From positions 1 to 64,000 of the forward strand of contig NZ_NESS01000015.1 in assembly GCF_002128425.1 (NCBI RefSeq): a stretch of DNA of 64,000 bases, written 5' to 3'. Position 1 is the stretch's first letter; the number at the start of each line of letters is the position of its first letter. A program made the position numbers and the translations under genes. This DNA comes from Gottfriedia acidiceleris. GTDB taxonomy: Bacteria; Bacillota; Bacilli; Bacillales; Bacillaceae_G. The notes under the pieces were generated by a model. It saw nothing but the letters and a program-made list of their open reading frames with translations, was not told where the DNA came from and made no database searches. Of the stretch, positions 44,482-53,214 are shown piece by piece.

Positions 44482-44599
44482 AATTAAATCTCAATTAAAG
44501 ACTGGAACGACTTTAATAAAAATAGTTACGGATACTTTTATTAGGAAATTAAATTTTAGTAGGTAACATTTATCAGTAATAAATATTGGGCAATGTATT

Positions 44600-44647
44600 G
44601 GGGCTGTCTCAAAAGTCAGGATAACTGACATTGAGGCGGCTCTTTTT
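44600..44647 (+). terminator. Long hairpin after the giant gene, IS-end-like
   Basis: GGGCTGTCTCAA (44601-44612) pairs fully, with G-U pairs, with TTGAGGCGGCTC (about 44631-44642); inside, GTCAG pairs with CTGAC. T residues follow. It works as a terminator 120 bp after the stop codon. The left arm GGGGCTGTCTCAAAAGTC also looks like the end of Firmicutes insertion sequences, so it could be a leftover of one; no transposase is nearby. Confidence 0.65.
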
Positions 44648-45122
44648 AATTTAAATTAATAAGAACGCCTTGGTAAGCGGGGGTATCTCAGTTACAATTT
44701 TTAATTGTAGCTGAAATAATCGCTCTTTTTATGAATATTTAGCAGGTTTTTAATCGTTTTAGTAAGAATTAGAACATATTTGCTAGTTTTCTATTTGAAA
44801 GTATCTACTATTTTATAATTTTCAGGTCATAATACCTCAACTGGTATGGGTAATATTTAATTTTAATTGCGATTTTCAGATTTTATTTGCAGTCCACTCT
44901 TTATATGCAACTTTTAAACGTTTATTAGCACGAATAGAATCCTTTTTACAATCCACTAAGACTTATTTGCAGATCAGTTTAATTCGCCACGAACCTTAGG
45001 GCACTCTCATTTGAACTTGAACTCTATTTATATAAATAGTTGATCTACAAGGTTACTCAAGAAAAGCCGCCAAATGTTTTTATGACAAGAAATTGTAACA
45101 TATTCCACAAAACACCAAGATG
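44648..45122. other. Non-coding interval, possible decayed sequence
   Basis: No open frame of useful length. A hairpin, TCAGTTACAATT with AATTGTAGCTGA, lies near 44688-44715. On the minus strand around 44885-44960 a run of about 25 codons (including SIRANKRLKVAYKEW) ends in a stop and could be a gene remnant, or chance. Confidence 0.35.
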
Positions 45123-45182
45123 TTGATAGTATTTCTAAAATTTATATGATAATATGAAACTATAAATCACGCAAGCGTGATT
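45123..45182 (+). promoter_or_regulatory. Promoter region of the TerD genes with inverted repeat
   Basis: TTGATA (45123-45128), 16 bp, TATGAT (45145-45150) is a fair sigma-A promoter. TGAAAC at 45155-45160 with CGTG 15 bp further resembles an ECF-sigma promoter; the related B. subtilis yceC operon is under ECF sigma control. AATCACGC-AA-GCGTGATT (45165-45182) is a perfect inverted repeat overlapping both. Confidence 0.4.
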
Positions 45183-45210
45183 AATACATGGTAAGGAGTG
45201 TTAATAGCAT

Positions 45211-45804
45211 ATGGCAATTTCTTTACAAAAAGGTCAAAAAGTCGACCTTACAAAAGGAAGAGCGGGACTTTCCTCTTTAATTGTAGGTCTAGGTTGGGAT
45301 CCAGTGAAAAAAAGTGGCGGTTTTTTCGGATTTGGTAAACAAGAAAACATTGACTGTGACGCTTCTGTTTTAATGTTAGATGAAAATGATAAGTTAAGAA
45401 GTGCAAGTGATGTAATCTATTTTGGAAACAAAAAAAGCTTATGCGGTAGCGTAGTTCATTCTGGAGATAATCTAACAGGTGATGGTAACGGTGACGATGA
45501 GCAAGTATTTGTTAATTTGAATAAGGTTCCATCTTATGTACATAAACTTGTATTTGTTGTAAATATCTATGCTTGTTTACAACGTAAGCAAGATTTCGGT
45601 ATGATTAAAAACGCTTTTATTCGTGTAGTAGACAAGTCAGCAAACTCTGAGTTAGTAAACTACAATATTACTGATAATTATTCAGGATTAACGGCGTTAT
45701 TCCCTGGTGAAATTTATCGCCATAATGGGGAGTGGAAGTTCTCTGCAGTTGGAGAGGGAACAAAAGACGTAGCATTAGATAAAATTGTTCACCGTTTTCA
45801 ATAA
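45211..45804 (+). CDS. TerD-family protein (YceC-like), divergent copy
   Basis: The 197-residue protein has the TerD fold, beginning MAISLQKGQKVDLTKGRAGL and ending with the RHNGEWKF signature. It has an insertion SGGFFGFGKQENIDCDASV where the usual DFDLDSS calcium-binding stretch stands, so only part of that site is kept; GDGNGDDEQV is retained. TerD proteins act in general stress and tellurite resistance. It starts with ATG after AAGGAG and is followed 34 bp later by a more typical TerD. Confidence 0.88.
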   Translation: MAISLQKGQKVDLTKGRAGLSSLIVGLGWDPVKKSGGFFGFGKQENIDCDASVLMLDENDKLRSASDVIYFGNKKSLCGSVVHSGDNLTGDGNGDDEQVFVNLNKVPSYVHKLVFVVNIYACLQRKQDFGMIKNAFIRVVDKSANSELVNYNITDNYSGLTALFPGEIYRHNGEWKFSAVGEGTKDVALDKIVHRFQ

Positions 45805-45838
45805 ATAATTAACAATATGAAAAAGGAGTGTATTTAAA

Positions 45839-46417
45839 ATGACAGTAAATTTATTAAAAGGGCAAAAAGTAGATTTAACGAAAACAAATCCTGGTTTAAC
45901 GAACATTGTTGTTGGATTAGGTTGGGACACTAATAAGTACAGTGGCGGCAATGACTTTGACTTAGACTCATCAGTATTTTTATTAAATGGAGCTAGTAAA
46001 TGTGCTACTGAAAAAGATTTCGTATTTTACAACAATACAGTAGGTGGAAATGGATCAGTTGAACACCACGGCGATAACAGAACTGGCGCTGGCGATGGTG
46101 ACGATGAGCAAGTTACAGTTAATCTAGCAAACGTTCCTGCTACAGTTGAAAGGATCGCATTTGCTATTACGATTCATGAAGCTGATGCACGTAACCAAAA
46201 TTTTGGACAAGTCAGCAACTCTTATGTTCGTATTTTAAATGAAACGAATGGTGAAGAATTAATTCGTTATGATCTAGGTGAAGATTTCTCAATTGAAACT
46301 TCAGTGGTAGTTGGTGAATTATATCGTCATAACGGCGAATGGAAATTCAATGCGATTGGTAGCGGCTACCAAGGCGGTTTAATTTCACTAGTGAGAGATT
46401 ACGGCTTAGACGCTTAA
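45839..46417 (+). CDS. TerD-family calcium-binding stress protein (YceD/YceE-like)
   Basis: The 192-residue protein is a canonical TerD: KGQKVDLTKTNPGL, the calcium-site segments NDFDLDSSVFLLN and GAGDGDDEQVTVNL, and GELYRHNGEWKFNAIGSGY near the C-terminus. In B. subtilis yceCDEFGH such proteins form one stress operon with YceG and the TelA-like YceH, which also follow here; TerC (yceF) is absent in this window. Confidence 0.92.
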   Translation: MTVNLLKGQKVDLTKTNPGLTNIVVGLGWDTNKYSGGNDFDLDSSVFLLNGASKCATEKDFVFYNNTVGGNGSVEHHGDNRTGAGDGDDEQVTVNLANVPATVERIAFAITIHEADARNQNFGQVSNSYVRILNETNGEELIRYDLGEDFSIETSVVVGELYRHNGEWKFNAIGSGYQGGLISLVRDYGLDA

Positions 46418-46449
46418 TTTTACTTAACAAAAAAGTAGGTTAATAGTTA

Positions 46450-46483
46450 AAAGGGGAAAGTGTTTATATTTCCCCTTTATTAT
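46450..46483 (+). terminator. Weak terminator after the TerD genes
   Basis: AAAGGGGAAA (46450-46459) pairs with TTTCCCCTTT (46469-46478); the sequence after is T-rich but not a pure T run, so read-through into the next genes is likely. Confidence 0.6.
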
Positions 46484-46487
46484 TGTT

Positions 46488-46525
46488 TAGTACATCTTTA
46501 GAAAGTGGTTTCTAAAGATGTACTA
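46488..46525. promoter_or_regulatory. Perfect 17-bp inverted repeat before the HTH gene
   Basis: TAGTACATCTTTAGAAA (46488-46504), GTGG, then TTTCTAAAGATGTACTA (46509-46525). It has no T run and so is not a standard terminator. It lies 70 bp before a small HTH gene and may be that protein's operator, or an RNA hairpin that sets relative expression of the TerD and YceG/TelA parts. Confidence 0.65.
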
Positions 46526-46594
46526 GATTGTAATTTTAGTTTAAAAAGTTTTCCTAATGTAATGTTGCATTATTTAGAAGTTCGGGGTGGGATT

Positions 46595-46801
46595 TTGAAT
46601 AAACAAAGTAATACGATAAATTTAAATGATCCAAGTTTACTTAGTTCACGTCAGGCGTGTCAAGAATGGGGGATCAATGACTCAACATTACGGAAACGAA
46701 TAAATGATTTTCCAGATGGTACGATACGTAAATTTGGTTCCTCTTGGGTAGTAACTCGGGAAGGTATGTTAGCAGTTTTCGGACAACCAAAAATGAAATA
46801 A
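46595..46801 (+). CDS. Small helix-turn-helix protein in the TerD/YceG locus
   Basis: The 68-residue protein is almost only a DNA-binding domain: LLSSRQACQEWGINDSTLRK is a helix-turn-helix and KFGSSWVVTREGML looks like a wing. I chose the TTG at 46595, preceded by GGGGTGGG; the longer open frame begins in the loop of the 17-bp inverted repeat and has no ribosome site. It is 23 bp before the YceG gene. The B. subtilis operon has no such gene at this place, so it may be a local regulator. Confidence 0.7.
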   Translation: MNKQSNTINLNDPSLLSSRQACQEWGINDSTLRKRINDFPDGTIRKFGSSWVVTREGMLAVFGQPKMK

Positions 46802-46824
46802 TAACATCGGAAAGGAGTATCTAT

Positions 46825-48444
46825 ATGTCTGCGATCAACCCAAAAGCCATGGATATTAATCAACATGAGTGGTTGAGTATCTTGAAACAAACTTCTAATT
46901 TAAGACAATCTTTTCAAGTAGAAGGAGAAACCATACAGTTTAATCAAATCGCATGGCGAATTTTAGGAACAAACATTGATGAAGATGAGTATTTTGAAAA
47001 CTTATATGAGCTAGTACATGACGAGTCTTTAAATGTCATTCTATTAAGCGAAGATTTAAACAAGACAATTTCGAATGATATGTTACAAGCAGTACAAAGA
47101 ATAGTAACAATAAACACTGCTGAAAATGGATTGTCAGTGAACAGACTAATTGCATTCCTTGAAGGTGAGCGATTAATTCCAAAGCACGAAAATCAGAACA
47201 TACACAGACATATTCGAGAGCAAATTAAATCTGTATTATCTACTTTTAAAGATTCACATAAAAATGGATTCCTTGAGAGTAATTTTAGAAGGATACTAGT
47301 TGATCTTGTGAAATGGTTACATAACCATGTAAATAAATGGGTTGAGAGTTTTCCTAATAGTTCTCCACTCATATTATGGTACGGAGACATAACGTTAAGT
47401 GAAAGCTATTTCCTTTACTTACTAATCCTTTTAGGTTTTGATGTTGCTATATTTCATCCAGAAGGAAAAGATTCATTATCTCATTTATTAGGTCATAAGA
47501 GCGACGGCATTAAAATACTACCTTCTACGACATCTTTAGTACCTTTTCCATTAGAAAAGCCAGTTAGGAAGAGTACAGTTGCCCATAGAGCAACAAAGGA
47601 GATTGAGAAATTATTACATACTGAGGATTCATTATTATATAAACCATGGCAATTTAGAAATTATGCTCCAAGATCAATTACGTTAAAAACTACCTTTGAC
47701 GAATTATTCATTTTACATAAAGAAAGAGCAATGTTACGTCCAAATTTTCAAGTAAAGGACAATAGTGTTGAAATACCGGTTTTCTTTATGAAGATTTTAG
47801 GAGTGACGAAAAATCACCGCGAATATTGGGAAAAGATTGGCCAATTAACTGAAAACAATTTAACACTTAAAATAGATAAATTCCCATTTACCCAATCAGT
47901 TAAAGGAAACCAACAATATCATTATCAAAATGCTTTAGGACGTGACGGACTACTTGACCCCCATAAGATGGTAGCTAGTAACTGGTGGAGATATAAAGAA
48001 CTTCCAAGCGGATTACAGTTTGGACTAGCTTCTGCTATTTCTAGATATGTTGAGCGAGCAAGTATTAAGGCACTACCAAATGAAACTAAGGCTCAGACAC
48101 AACTATATTTATTTAGTCAATCTATGAATATTCCAAATGAAGTATTGAGATTGCTACAACAGTTTGATTATACACAACAAGTTCCAAAATTAATTATTTA
48201 TAATACGGAAAGAGATGGTGAACTAAATAGAAATGATGCAGCATTACTTCTATTATTAAATGAGTTTGGGATGGATCTAGTTTTACTCAATCCGACAGGT
48301 CAGAACGATATCGAATTATTCGTAGATGACAAATTATTCGATTCTCATTGGCTAGATGAAGTTACTTTTGATACTGAATTTCAAGTGTTGCGAGCATCAG
48401 GACAGTCACTAATTAAAAATCTATTTAGAAAAATAGTTAAATAA
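46825..48444 (+). CDS. yceG: YceG family protein
   Basis: The 539-residue protein has the length of B. subtilis YceG (537) and contains two repeated halves, each with a segment like RQSFQVEGETIQFNQIAWRI (near residue 25) and RPNFQVKDNSVEIPVFFMKI (near residue 315). The start is the ATG at 46825 behind GGAAAGGAG. It is cytoplasmic by sequence. It is always linked with TerD and TelA genes; molecular function is not known. Confidence 0.88.
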   Translation: MSAINPKAMDINQHEWLSILKQTSNLRQSFQVEGETIQFNQIAWRILGTNIDEDEYFENLYELVHDESLNVILLSEDLNKTISNDMLQAVQRIVTINTAENGLSVNRLIAFLEGERLIPKHENQNIHRHIREQIKSVLSTFKDSHKNGFLESNFRRILVDLVKWLHNHVNKWVESFPNSSPLILWYGDITLSESYFLYLLILLGFDVAIFHPEGKDSLSHLLGHKSDGIKILPSTTSLVPFPLEKPVRKSTVAHRATKEIEKLLHTEDSLLYKPWQFRNYAPRSITLKTTFDELFILHKERAMLRPNFQVKDNSVEIPVFFMKILGVTKNHREYWEKIGQLTENNLTLKIDKFPFTQSVKGNQQYHYQNALGRDGLLDPHKMVASNWWRYKELPSGLQFGLASAISRYVERASIKALPNETKAQTQLYLFSQSMNIPNEVLRLLQQFDYTQQVPKLIIYNTERDGELNRNDAALLLLLNEFGMDLVLLNPTGQNDIELFVDDKLFDSHWLDEVTFDTEFQVLRASGQSLIKNLFRKIVK

Positions 48445-48457
48445 AGGGGAACTTAAA

Positions 48458-49543
48458 ATGTCTATAAATACACTTACAAGTTTAGAAAAACAAGATGAGA
48501 TTTTAAATGCGAATGCAAATGAAATGAAATTGCAATTAAGAAACGAGCCCGAAGTACATCGTTTAGCGGGTTCAATAGACCACAAAAATCAAATAGCTTT
48601 ATTAGAGTATGGAAAAGAACCAGCAAATGAAATTTCAACCTTTTCTGGAAAAATATTAAATACCATTAAGGCATCAAGTATGGAAGAATCTAGTGTTCTA
48701 TTAAAACAATTAGGGAAAATTATGGACCGTTTTGATGCGAAGGATTTTGCAGAAGAAAAAGGGTTTCTTTCAAAAATTTTTAATCGTGGTCAAAAGTTAA
48801 TTGATAAATTATTTGATAAATATCAATCAATGGGTACTGAAATTGATAAAGTCTATGTAGAAATTACAAAGTATGAACACGAAATGAAAACATCTACAAA
48901 TACATTAGAACAACTTTACGAGCAAAACGTAGCATATTATATGGATTTAGAAAAATATATTGTAGCTGCAGAAATGAAAGCAGAGGAGTTAAAAGCACAG
49001 CTTCCTGCTTTAACAGAAAGAGCTGGATCTGGTAATCAGCTTGCTATGATGGAGTTAGATTCCTTAAAAAATGCGATTGAGTTACTTGAACAACGTACTT
49101 ACGATTTAGAAATGGCCAAACAAGTTGCGTATCAATCAGCTCCGCAAATTCGTTTATTGCAACGTGGTAATACTAAACTGATTGGTAAAATTAACTCAGC
49201 ATTTGTAACGACAATTCCAATTTTTAAAACTGCATTAATTAATGCAATAGCAGCTAAGAGACAAAATTTAGTAGCCCAATCAATGAATGAATTAGATAAG
49301 AGAACAAACGAATTATTATTACGTAATGCCAATACAATATCACAGCAAAGTGTGGATATAGCTAGATTATCAGGATCTCCTAGCATTAAGATAGAGACAA
49401 TGGAAGAAACTTGGAATATCATCATGAAGGGTATGCAAGAAACGAAAGCGATTGAAGAGGAAAATAAAATTCAACGTGAACAAGGTAAATTGCGTTTAGA
49501 GCAACTTCAAGAAAACTTCATTAAACTTAAGCAAGGAAAGTAA
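48458..49543 (+). CDS. Toxic anion resistance protein, TelA family (YceH-like)
   Basis: The 361-residue protein is mainly alpha-helical, with coiled-coil stretches (for example MGTEIDKVYVEITKYEHEMK near residue 125 and the C-terminal KAIEEENKIQREQGKLRLEQ). B. subtilis YceH has 363 residues and the same place after yceG. Family members protect against tellurite and some bacteriocins and cell-envelope stress. It is the last gene of the unit. Confidence 0.9.
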   Translation: MSINTLTSLEKQDEILNANANEMKLQLRNEPEVHRLAGSIDHKNQIALLEYGKEPANEISTFSGKILNTIKASSMEESSVLLKQLGKIMDRFDAKDFAEEKGFLSKIFNRGQKLIDKLFDKYQSMGTEIDKVYVEITKYEHEMKTSTNTLEQLYEQNVAYYMDLEKYIVAAEMKAEELKAQLPALTERAGSGNQLAMMELDSLKNAIELLEQRTYDLEMAKQVAYQSAPQIRLLQRGNTKLIGKINSAFVTTIPIFKTALINAIAAKRQNLVAQSMNELDKRTNELLLRNANTISQQSVDIARLSGSPSIKIETMEETWNIIMKGMQETKAIEEENKIQREQGKLRLEQLQENFIKLKQGK

Positions 49544-49571
49544 TGATCTTAAGAGTTATTTAATAGATTAT

Positions 49572-49606
49572 AAAAGTCAGTGGCAGGTAAGCTACTGACT
49601 TTTGTT
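49572..49606 (+). terminator. Terminator of the TelA gene
   Basis: AAAAGTCAGTGGC (49572-49584) pairs with GCTACTGACTTTT (49591-49603) with one G-U pair, then TTTGTTT. From 49607 to 49874 I see nothing beyond AT-rich sequence. Confidence 0.8.
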
Positions 49607-49874
49607 TGTATTGCGTTTTTACTGAACGATCTTTAACAATTTACGTAATACTGAATTAAAATAGGTTTCTCTTTTAGATAATCAGGAGCACTTTTGGTAA
49701 ATTATAATTCATTTATAACAATAAAATGTTATTATAATATAATGAGATGAAAAGTTAATGCTAAAATACATAGCGCTGTAAAAAGATAGAAGATTAGAAT
49801 AGTGGCACTTAATACAATGATTAAATTTGATAAATAAATAATTCTGAAAGTTCTGTAACAATAGCTGAAATATA

Positions 49875-49924
49875 TTGACAATAAAAGTCGGTTTAGTATA
49901 ATTAATGATTGAAAATGATTATCA
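49875..49924 (+). promoter_or_regulatory. Fur-controlled promoter of the siderophore importer
   Basis: TTGACA (49875-49880), 16 bp, TATAAT (49897-49902) is an almost ideal sigma-A promoter. TGAAAATGATTATCA (49910-49924) is a 7-1-7 Fur box with one deviation from TGATAATNATTATCA, covering the region just after the transcription start, so iron would repress it. Confidence 0.88.
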
Positions 49925-49953
49925 ACTTCAATGTTAATTAAGGAGAGAACGAA

Positions 49954-50949
49954 ATGATTAACAATATTAAAATGCCCAAATTGCTTGGGATTGTAATGTC
50001 TTTATTTTTATTGATTGGTCTAGTTGGCTGTTCATCAGATTCAAGTAAAAAGTCTGATAAAAAGTCTTCAAATGAATCAGGTGTCACAGTTGACACGAAG
50101 TTCGGAAAAGTAGAAATCAAAGGGCATCCAAAACGTGTTGTTGCTCTAGGTTGGGGAGATGCAGAGACTGCACTTAGTCTAGGAGTTGAACCAATTGGCG
50201 CAAGTGACTGGCTTGCTTTTGGTGGTGATGGTGTAGGACCTTGGTTAAAAGGTGCATATAAAAAATCACCAACTATTCTCGGAACGATGGAACTTGATTA
50301 TGAGAAAATAGCTTCTCTTAAACCAGATTTAATTCTTGATGTAAAATCTTCAGGTGATGAAGAACGATACAAACGCCTTTCAGAAATCGCTCCAACGGTT
50401 GGGGTTCCTAAAGGTGGAGATAATTATTTAACTACTACTACAGACCAAGTGCGAATGATTGCACAAGCTCTAGGAAAAGTTGATAAAGGTGAAGAACTAC
50501 TTAAGGATGTAGATGTGGCATTTGATAAAGCTGCTAAAGCAAATCCTGAATTTGCAGGTAAAACGGTTGCAGTTGGTGCTTACGATTCTTCAGGTTTTGG
50601 TGCATATGTAAAAGGCGATTCTCGTGTTGATTTTGTAACGCGACTTGGATTCAAAAACAAGGAAGAGATTGAAAAATTAGCTAAAGGTAATTTCTTTATT
50701 AAAGTTGCTGACGAAAAGTTAGATCTATTAAATGCTGATCTTACGATTGTTTTACCTATTTTTGTTGATCCAAAAGAGATAACAAATAATAAACTTTATC
50801 AGAAGATTCCTTCTGTAGCGGATGGAAGATCAATTATTCTTGATACAAATTCATCAAATGCATTCTCAACAGGAACGGTTCCTGCATTATTATGGGCAAT
50901 TGATAATTTACCACAACAGTTTAAAAAAGCATTAGAAGGCGGGGAGTAA
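49954..50949 (+). CDS. Iron-siderophore ABC transporter substrate-binding lipoprotein
   Basis: The 331-residue protein has a lipoprotein signal (LIGLVGC, Cys about residue 26), a Ser/Lys linker and a class III periplasmic-binding fold: HPKRVVALGWGDAETALSLG near residue 57, SLKPDLILD near 123. This layout fits B. subtilis YfiY-type binding proteins for hydroxamate/carboxylate siderophores. It is first in a four-gene unit with two permeases and an ATPase, behind a Fur box. The exact siderophore is not known. Confidence 0.92.
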   Translation: MINNIKMPKLLGIVMSLFLLIGLVGCSSDSSKKSDKKSSNESGVTVDTKFGKVEIKGHPKRVVALGWGDAETALSLGVEPIGASDWLAFGGDGVGPWLKGAYKKSPTILGTMELDYEKIASLKPDLILDVKSSGDEERYKRLSEIAPTVGVPKGGDNYLTTTTDQVRMIAQALGKVDKGEELLKDVDVAFDKAAKANPEFAGKTVAVGAYDSSGFGAYVKGDSRVDFVTRLGFKNKEEIEKLAKGNFFIKVADEKLDLLNADLTIVLPIFVDPKEITNNKLYQKIPSVADGRSIILDTNSSNAFSTGTVPALLWAIDNLPQQFKKALEGGE

Positions 50950-50953
50950 TACA

Positions 50954-52024
50954 GTGACAGCGATGAAGCAACCAAAAAACAAAACGACTCAAGTAGTTGG
51001 GAATAATAATAAGACAATTACTTCAATGCGGTTGCAACGATTTTTGGGCTTCATCGTAGCACTATTACTATTGGTAGCCGTAGTGTTCTTGAGTTTAATG
51101 ATCGGTGCTAAATCAATTCCTTTTGGAGTTGTATGGGATGCGTTGTTTTCACCAAACAATAGCTACAACCACACGATTATTCATAATACAAGGATACCAC
51201 GAACACTAATTGCACTTATCGTTGGACCTGCGTTTGGACTAGCTGGAGCATTAATCCAGGTACTGACTAGAAATCCACTAGCTGACCCTGGTATTCTTGG
51301 TGTAAATGCTGGGGCGGCATTCGCAGTTGCTATAGGAGTTGGTGTATTTTCTGTTACGTCGATGTCTGCTTATATGTGGTTTGCACTAGCCGGTGCATTA
51401 ATAGCGACAATTGCTGTGTATGTTATAAGTGGAGGAGCCGGTAAAAAAGCTCCTACACCTGTACAAATTACACTTGCTGGGGTAGCACTTGGTGCCACTT
51501 TAAGTGGGATTACTACATCATTGACATTAATAAATAGCAAGGCATTTGCACGAATGTTGAACTGGAGTGTTGGGACATTAGCTAGGAGAAGTCTTGATGA
51601 CCTTTGGCTTGTTCTACCCATTTTAATCATTGGTGCATTATTAGCTTTTGTCATTACTCCTGCATTAAATGCGATTGCCTTCGGAGATGATCGTGCATCC
51701 TCTTTAGGAGTAAATGTTGGTGTGACTCGTGCAATAGGTTTGATTGCAATCACACTATTAGCTGGTGGGGCAACTGCGATAGCTGGACCAATTGGTTTTA
51801 TAGGTTTAATGGTGCCACATTGTGTGCGATGGTTCGTCGGTCCAGACCAATTCTGGATTTTTCTATACTCAATAGTAGCAGCACCGATCATACTCATCCT
51901 TTCAGATATTATTGGTAGAGTTGTATTGTTACCTTCAGAAGTTCCAGTAGGAATCATTACGGGACTAGTTGGTGCACCGATTCTACTGATTCTTGTTCGT
52001 AGACGTAAAGCGAGTGGATTATAA
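50954..52024 (+). CDS. Siderophore ABC transporter permease 1 (FecCD family)
   Basis: The 356-residue FecCD permease has about nine to ten membrane segments after a cytoplasmic N-terminus, with IIHNTRIPRTLIALIVGPAF near residue 75, NPLADPGILGVNAGA near 110 and GPIGFIGLMVPHCVRWFVG near 275. The start is the GTG at 50954, eight bases after GGGGAG; an ATG three codons on is possible. It is 4 bp after the binding-protein stop. Confidence 0.92.
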   Translation: MTAMKQPKNKTTQVVGNNNKTITSMRLQRFLGFIVALLLLVAVVFLSLMIGAKSIPFGVVWDALFSPNNSYNHTIIHNTRIPRTLIALIVGPAFGLAGALIQVLTRNPLADPGILGVNAGAAFAVAIGVGVFSVTSMSAYMWFALAGALIATIAVYVISGGAGKKAPTPVQITLAGVALGATLSGITTSLTLINSKAFARMLNWSVGTLARRSLDDLWLVLPILIIGALLAFVITPALNAIAFGDDRASSLGVNVGVTRAIGLIAITLLAGGATAIAGPIGFIGLMVPHCVRWFVGPDQFWIFLYSIVAAPIILILSDIIGRVVLLPSEVPVGIITGLVGAPILLILVRRRKASGL

Positions 52025-52074
52025 AATGAAAATGATTTGTGGCAAAGGTTTGAATGTAAGAAGGAGTGAATATT

Positions 52075-53121
52075 ATGCGCCCCATTAATTATGGCAGGCA
52101 CTATCTACAACTGAAATGGCCTGTAAAGGCGCGAATTGATGTGAGGAGCATGATTGTTACGGCAATCCTTCTTATAGCCACGATTGCAATTGCAATGTTT
52201 GCATTAATGGTAGGCACACTGAAATTGAGTGTTCATGAAGTTTTTTCTGCTTTAATTGGTCAAGCGACAGGGATGACGAGAACAGTTGTGGTCGAATGGC
52301 GGTTACCACGGGTGGTGGCTGCAATTGTTTTTGGAGCAGGTTTAGCAATAAGTGGCATGATTTTTCAATCAATCACTCGGAATCCATTAGGGTCTCCTGA
52401 TATCATTGGTTTTACCTCAGGCTCTTATACTGGAGCACTTATTGTGCTTCTTGTCTCTAAGTCTACTTCTAACACTAGTGTAGCTGGTGGGGCTTTGATT
52501 GGTGGATTCGCAACGGCTCTCATTATCTATTTGCTTGCTTTTCGAAAAGGCACGCAGAACTTTCGCCTTATTATCGTCGGAATAGCAGTTTCGGCGATCT
52601 TAGGAAGTATCAATTCGATGCTCCTTATTAAAAGTGATGCAGAGGTTGCGTTAACTGCAGCGGCTTGGGGAGTTGGGTCATTAAATGGGATTGATTGGAA
52701 ACAAGTAGTTCCTCCAGCAATTGCTGTTATTATTCTCATTATTTGTGCTGGGATCATGAACAGACCATTGCGTGAAATGGAGTTTGGCATGGATGCTGCG
52801 AAATCTCATGGTGTCCGAATTGAACGATCCCAACTATTACTGATTCTTATTGCAGTTGCATTGACGGCTGCTCCGACAGCGGTTATTGGGCCAGTTAGTT
52901 TTGTGGCGCTTGTTGCACCACAAATTGCTAAACGTATCACCAAATCAGAGGAGAGTATTTTACCAGCAGCAATGATGGGAGGGTTTCTTTTACTTGGAGC
53001 GGATGTTCTTGCGCAAAGAGTAATTCCAGGAACAATTTTTCCGGTAGGTGTGGTAACTCTATCATTAGGTGGAATATACTTAGTGTGGCTATTATTTCGT
53101 CAAGCACGATCAGCAACTTAA
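52075..53121 (+). CDS. Siderophore ABC transporter permease 2 (FecCD family)
   Basis: The 348-residue second FecCD permease has WRLPRVVAAIVFGAGLAISG near residue 75, NPLGSPDIIGFTSGSY and GPVSFVALVAPQIAKRI near 270. I use the ATG at 52075 (AGAAGGAG nine bases before) instead of the GTG at 52066, which touches the ribosome site. It pairs with permease 1. Confidence 0.92.
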   Translation: MRPINYGRHYLQLKWPVKARIDVRSMIVTAILLIATIAIAMFALMVGTLKLSVHEVFSALIGQATGMTRTVVVEWRLPRVVAAIVFGAGLAISGMIFQSITRNPLGSPDIIGFTSGSYTGALIVLLVSKSTSNTSVAGGALIGGFATALIIYLLAFRKGTQNFRLIIVGIAVSAILGSINSMLLIKSDAEVALTAAAWGVGSLNGIDWKQVVPPAIAVIILIICAGIMNRPLREMEFGMDAAKSHGVRIERSQLLLILIAVALTAAPTAVIGPVSFVALVAPQIAKRITKSEESILPAAMMGGFLLLGADVLAQRVIPGTIFPVGVVTLSLGGIYLVWLLFRQARSAT

Positions 53122-53214
53122 ACGAAATAAAAATGTACAAGGTTTAGTAGGACCTTTCTCACAAGGGGTTTCAAGTATTACGATATTCTGATTGAAAGAA
53201 GTTGAAAATGAATT

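Noticed and set aside
44648-45122. Intact gene in the long interval before the TerD genes
   Set aside because: All frames are interrupted; the one 25-codon run on the minus strand has no start, ribosome site or recognisable family.
46505-46594. Longer start for the small HTH protein at the GTG at 46505
   Set aside because: That GTG lies in the loop of the perfect inverted repeat and has no ribosome site; the TTG at 46595 has GGGGTGGG before it.
52026-52042. Internal Fur box before the second siderophore permease
   Set aside because: TGAAAATGATTTGTG keeps only the left half and fails in the right half; permease genes are close enough to share the upstream promoter.
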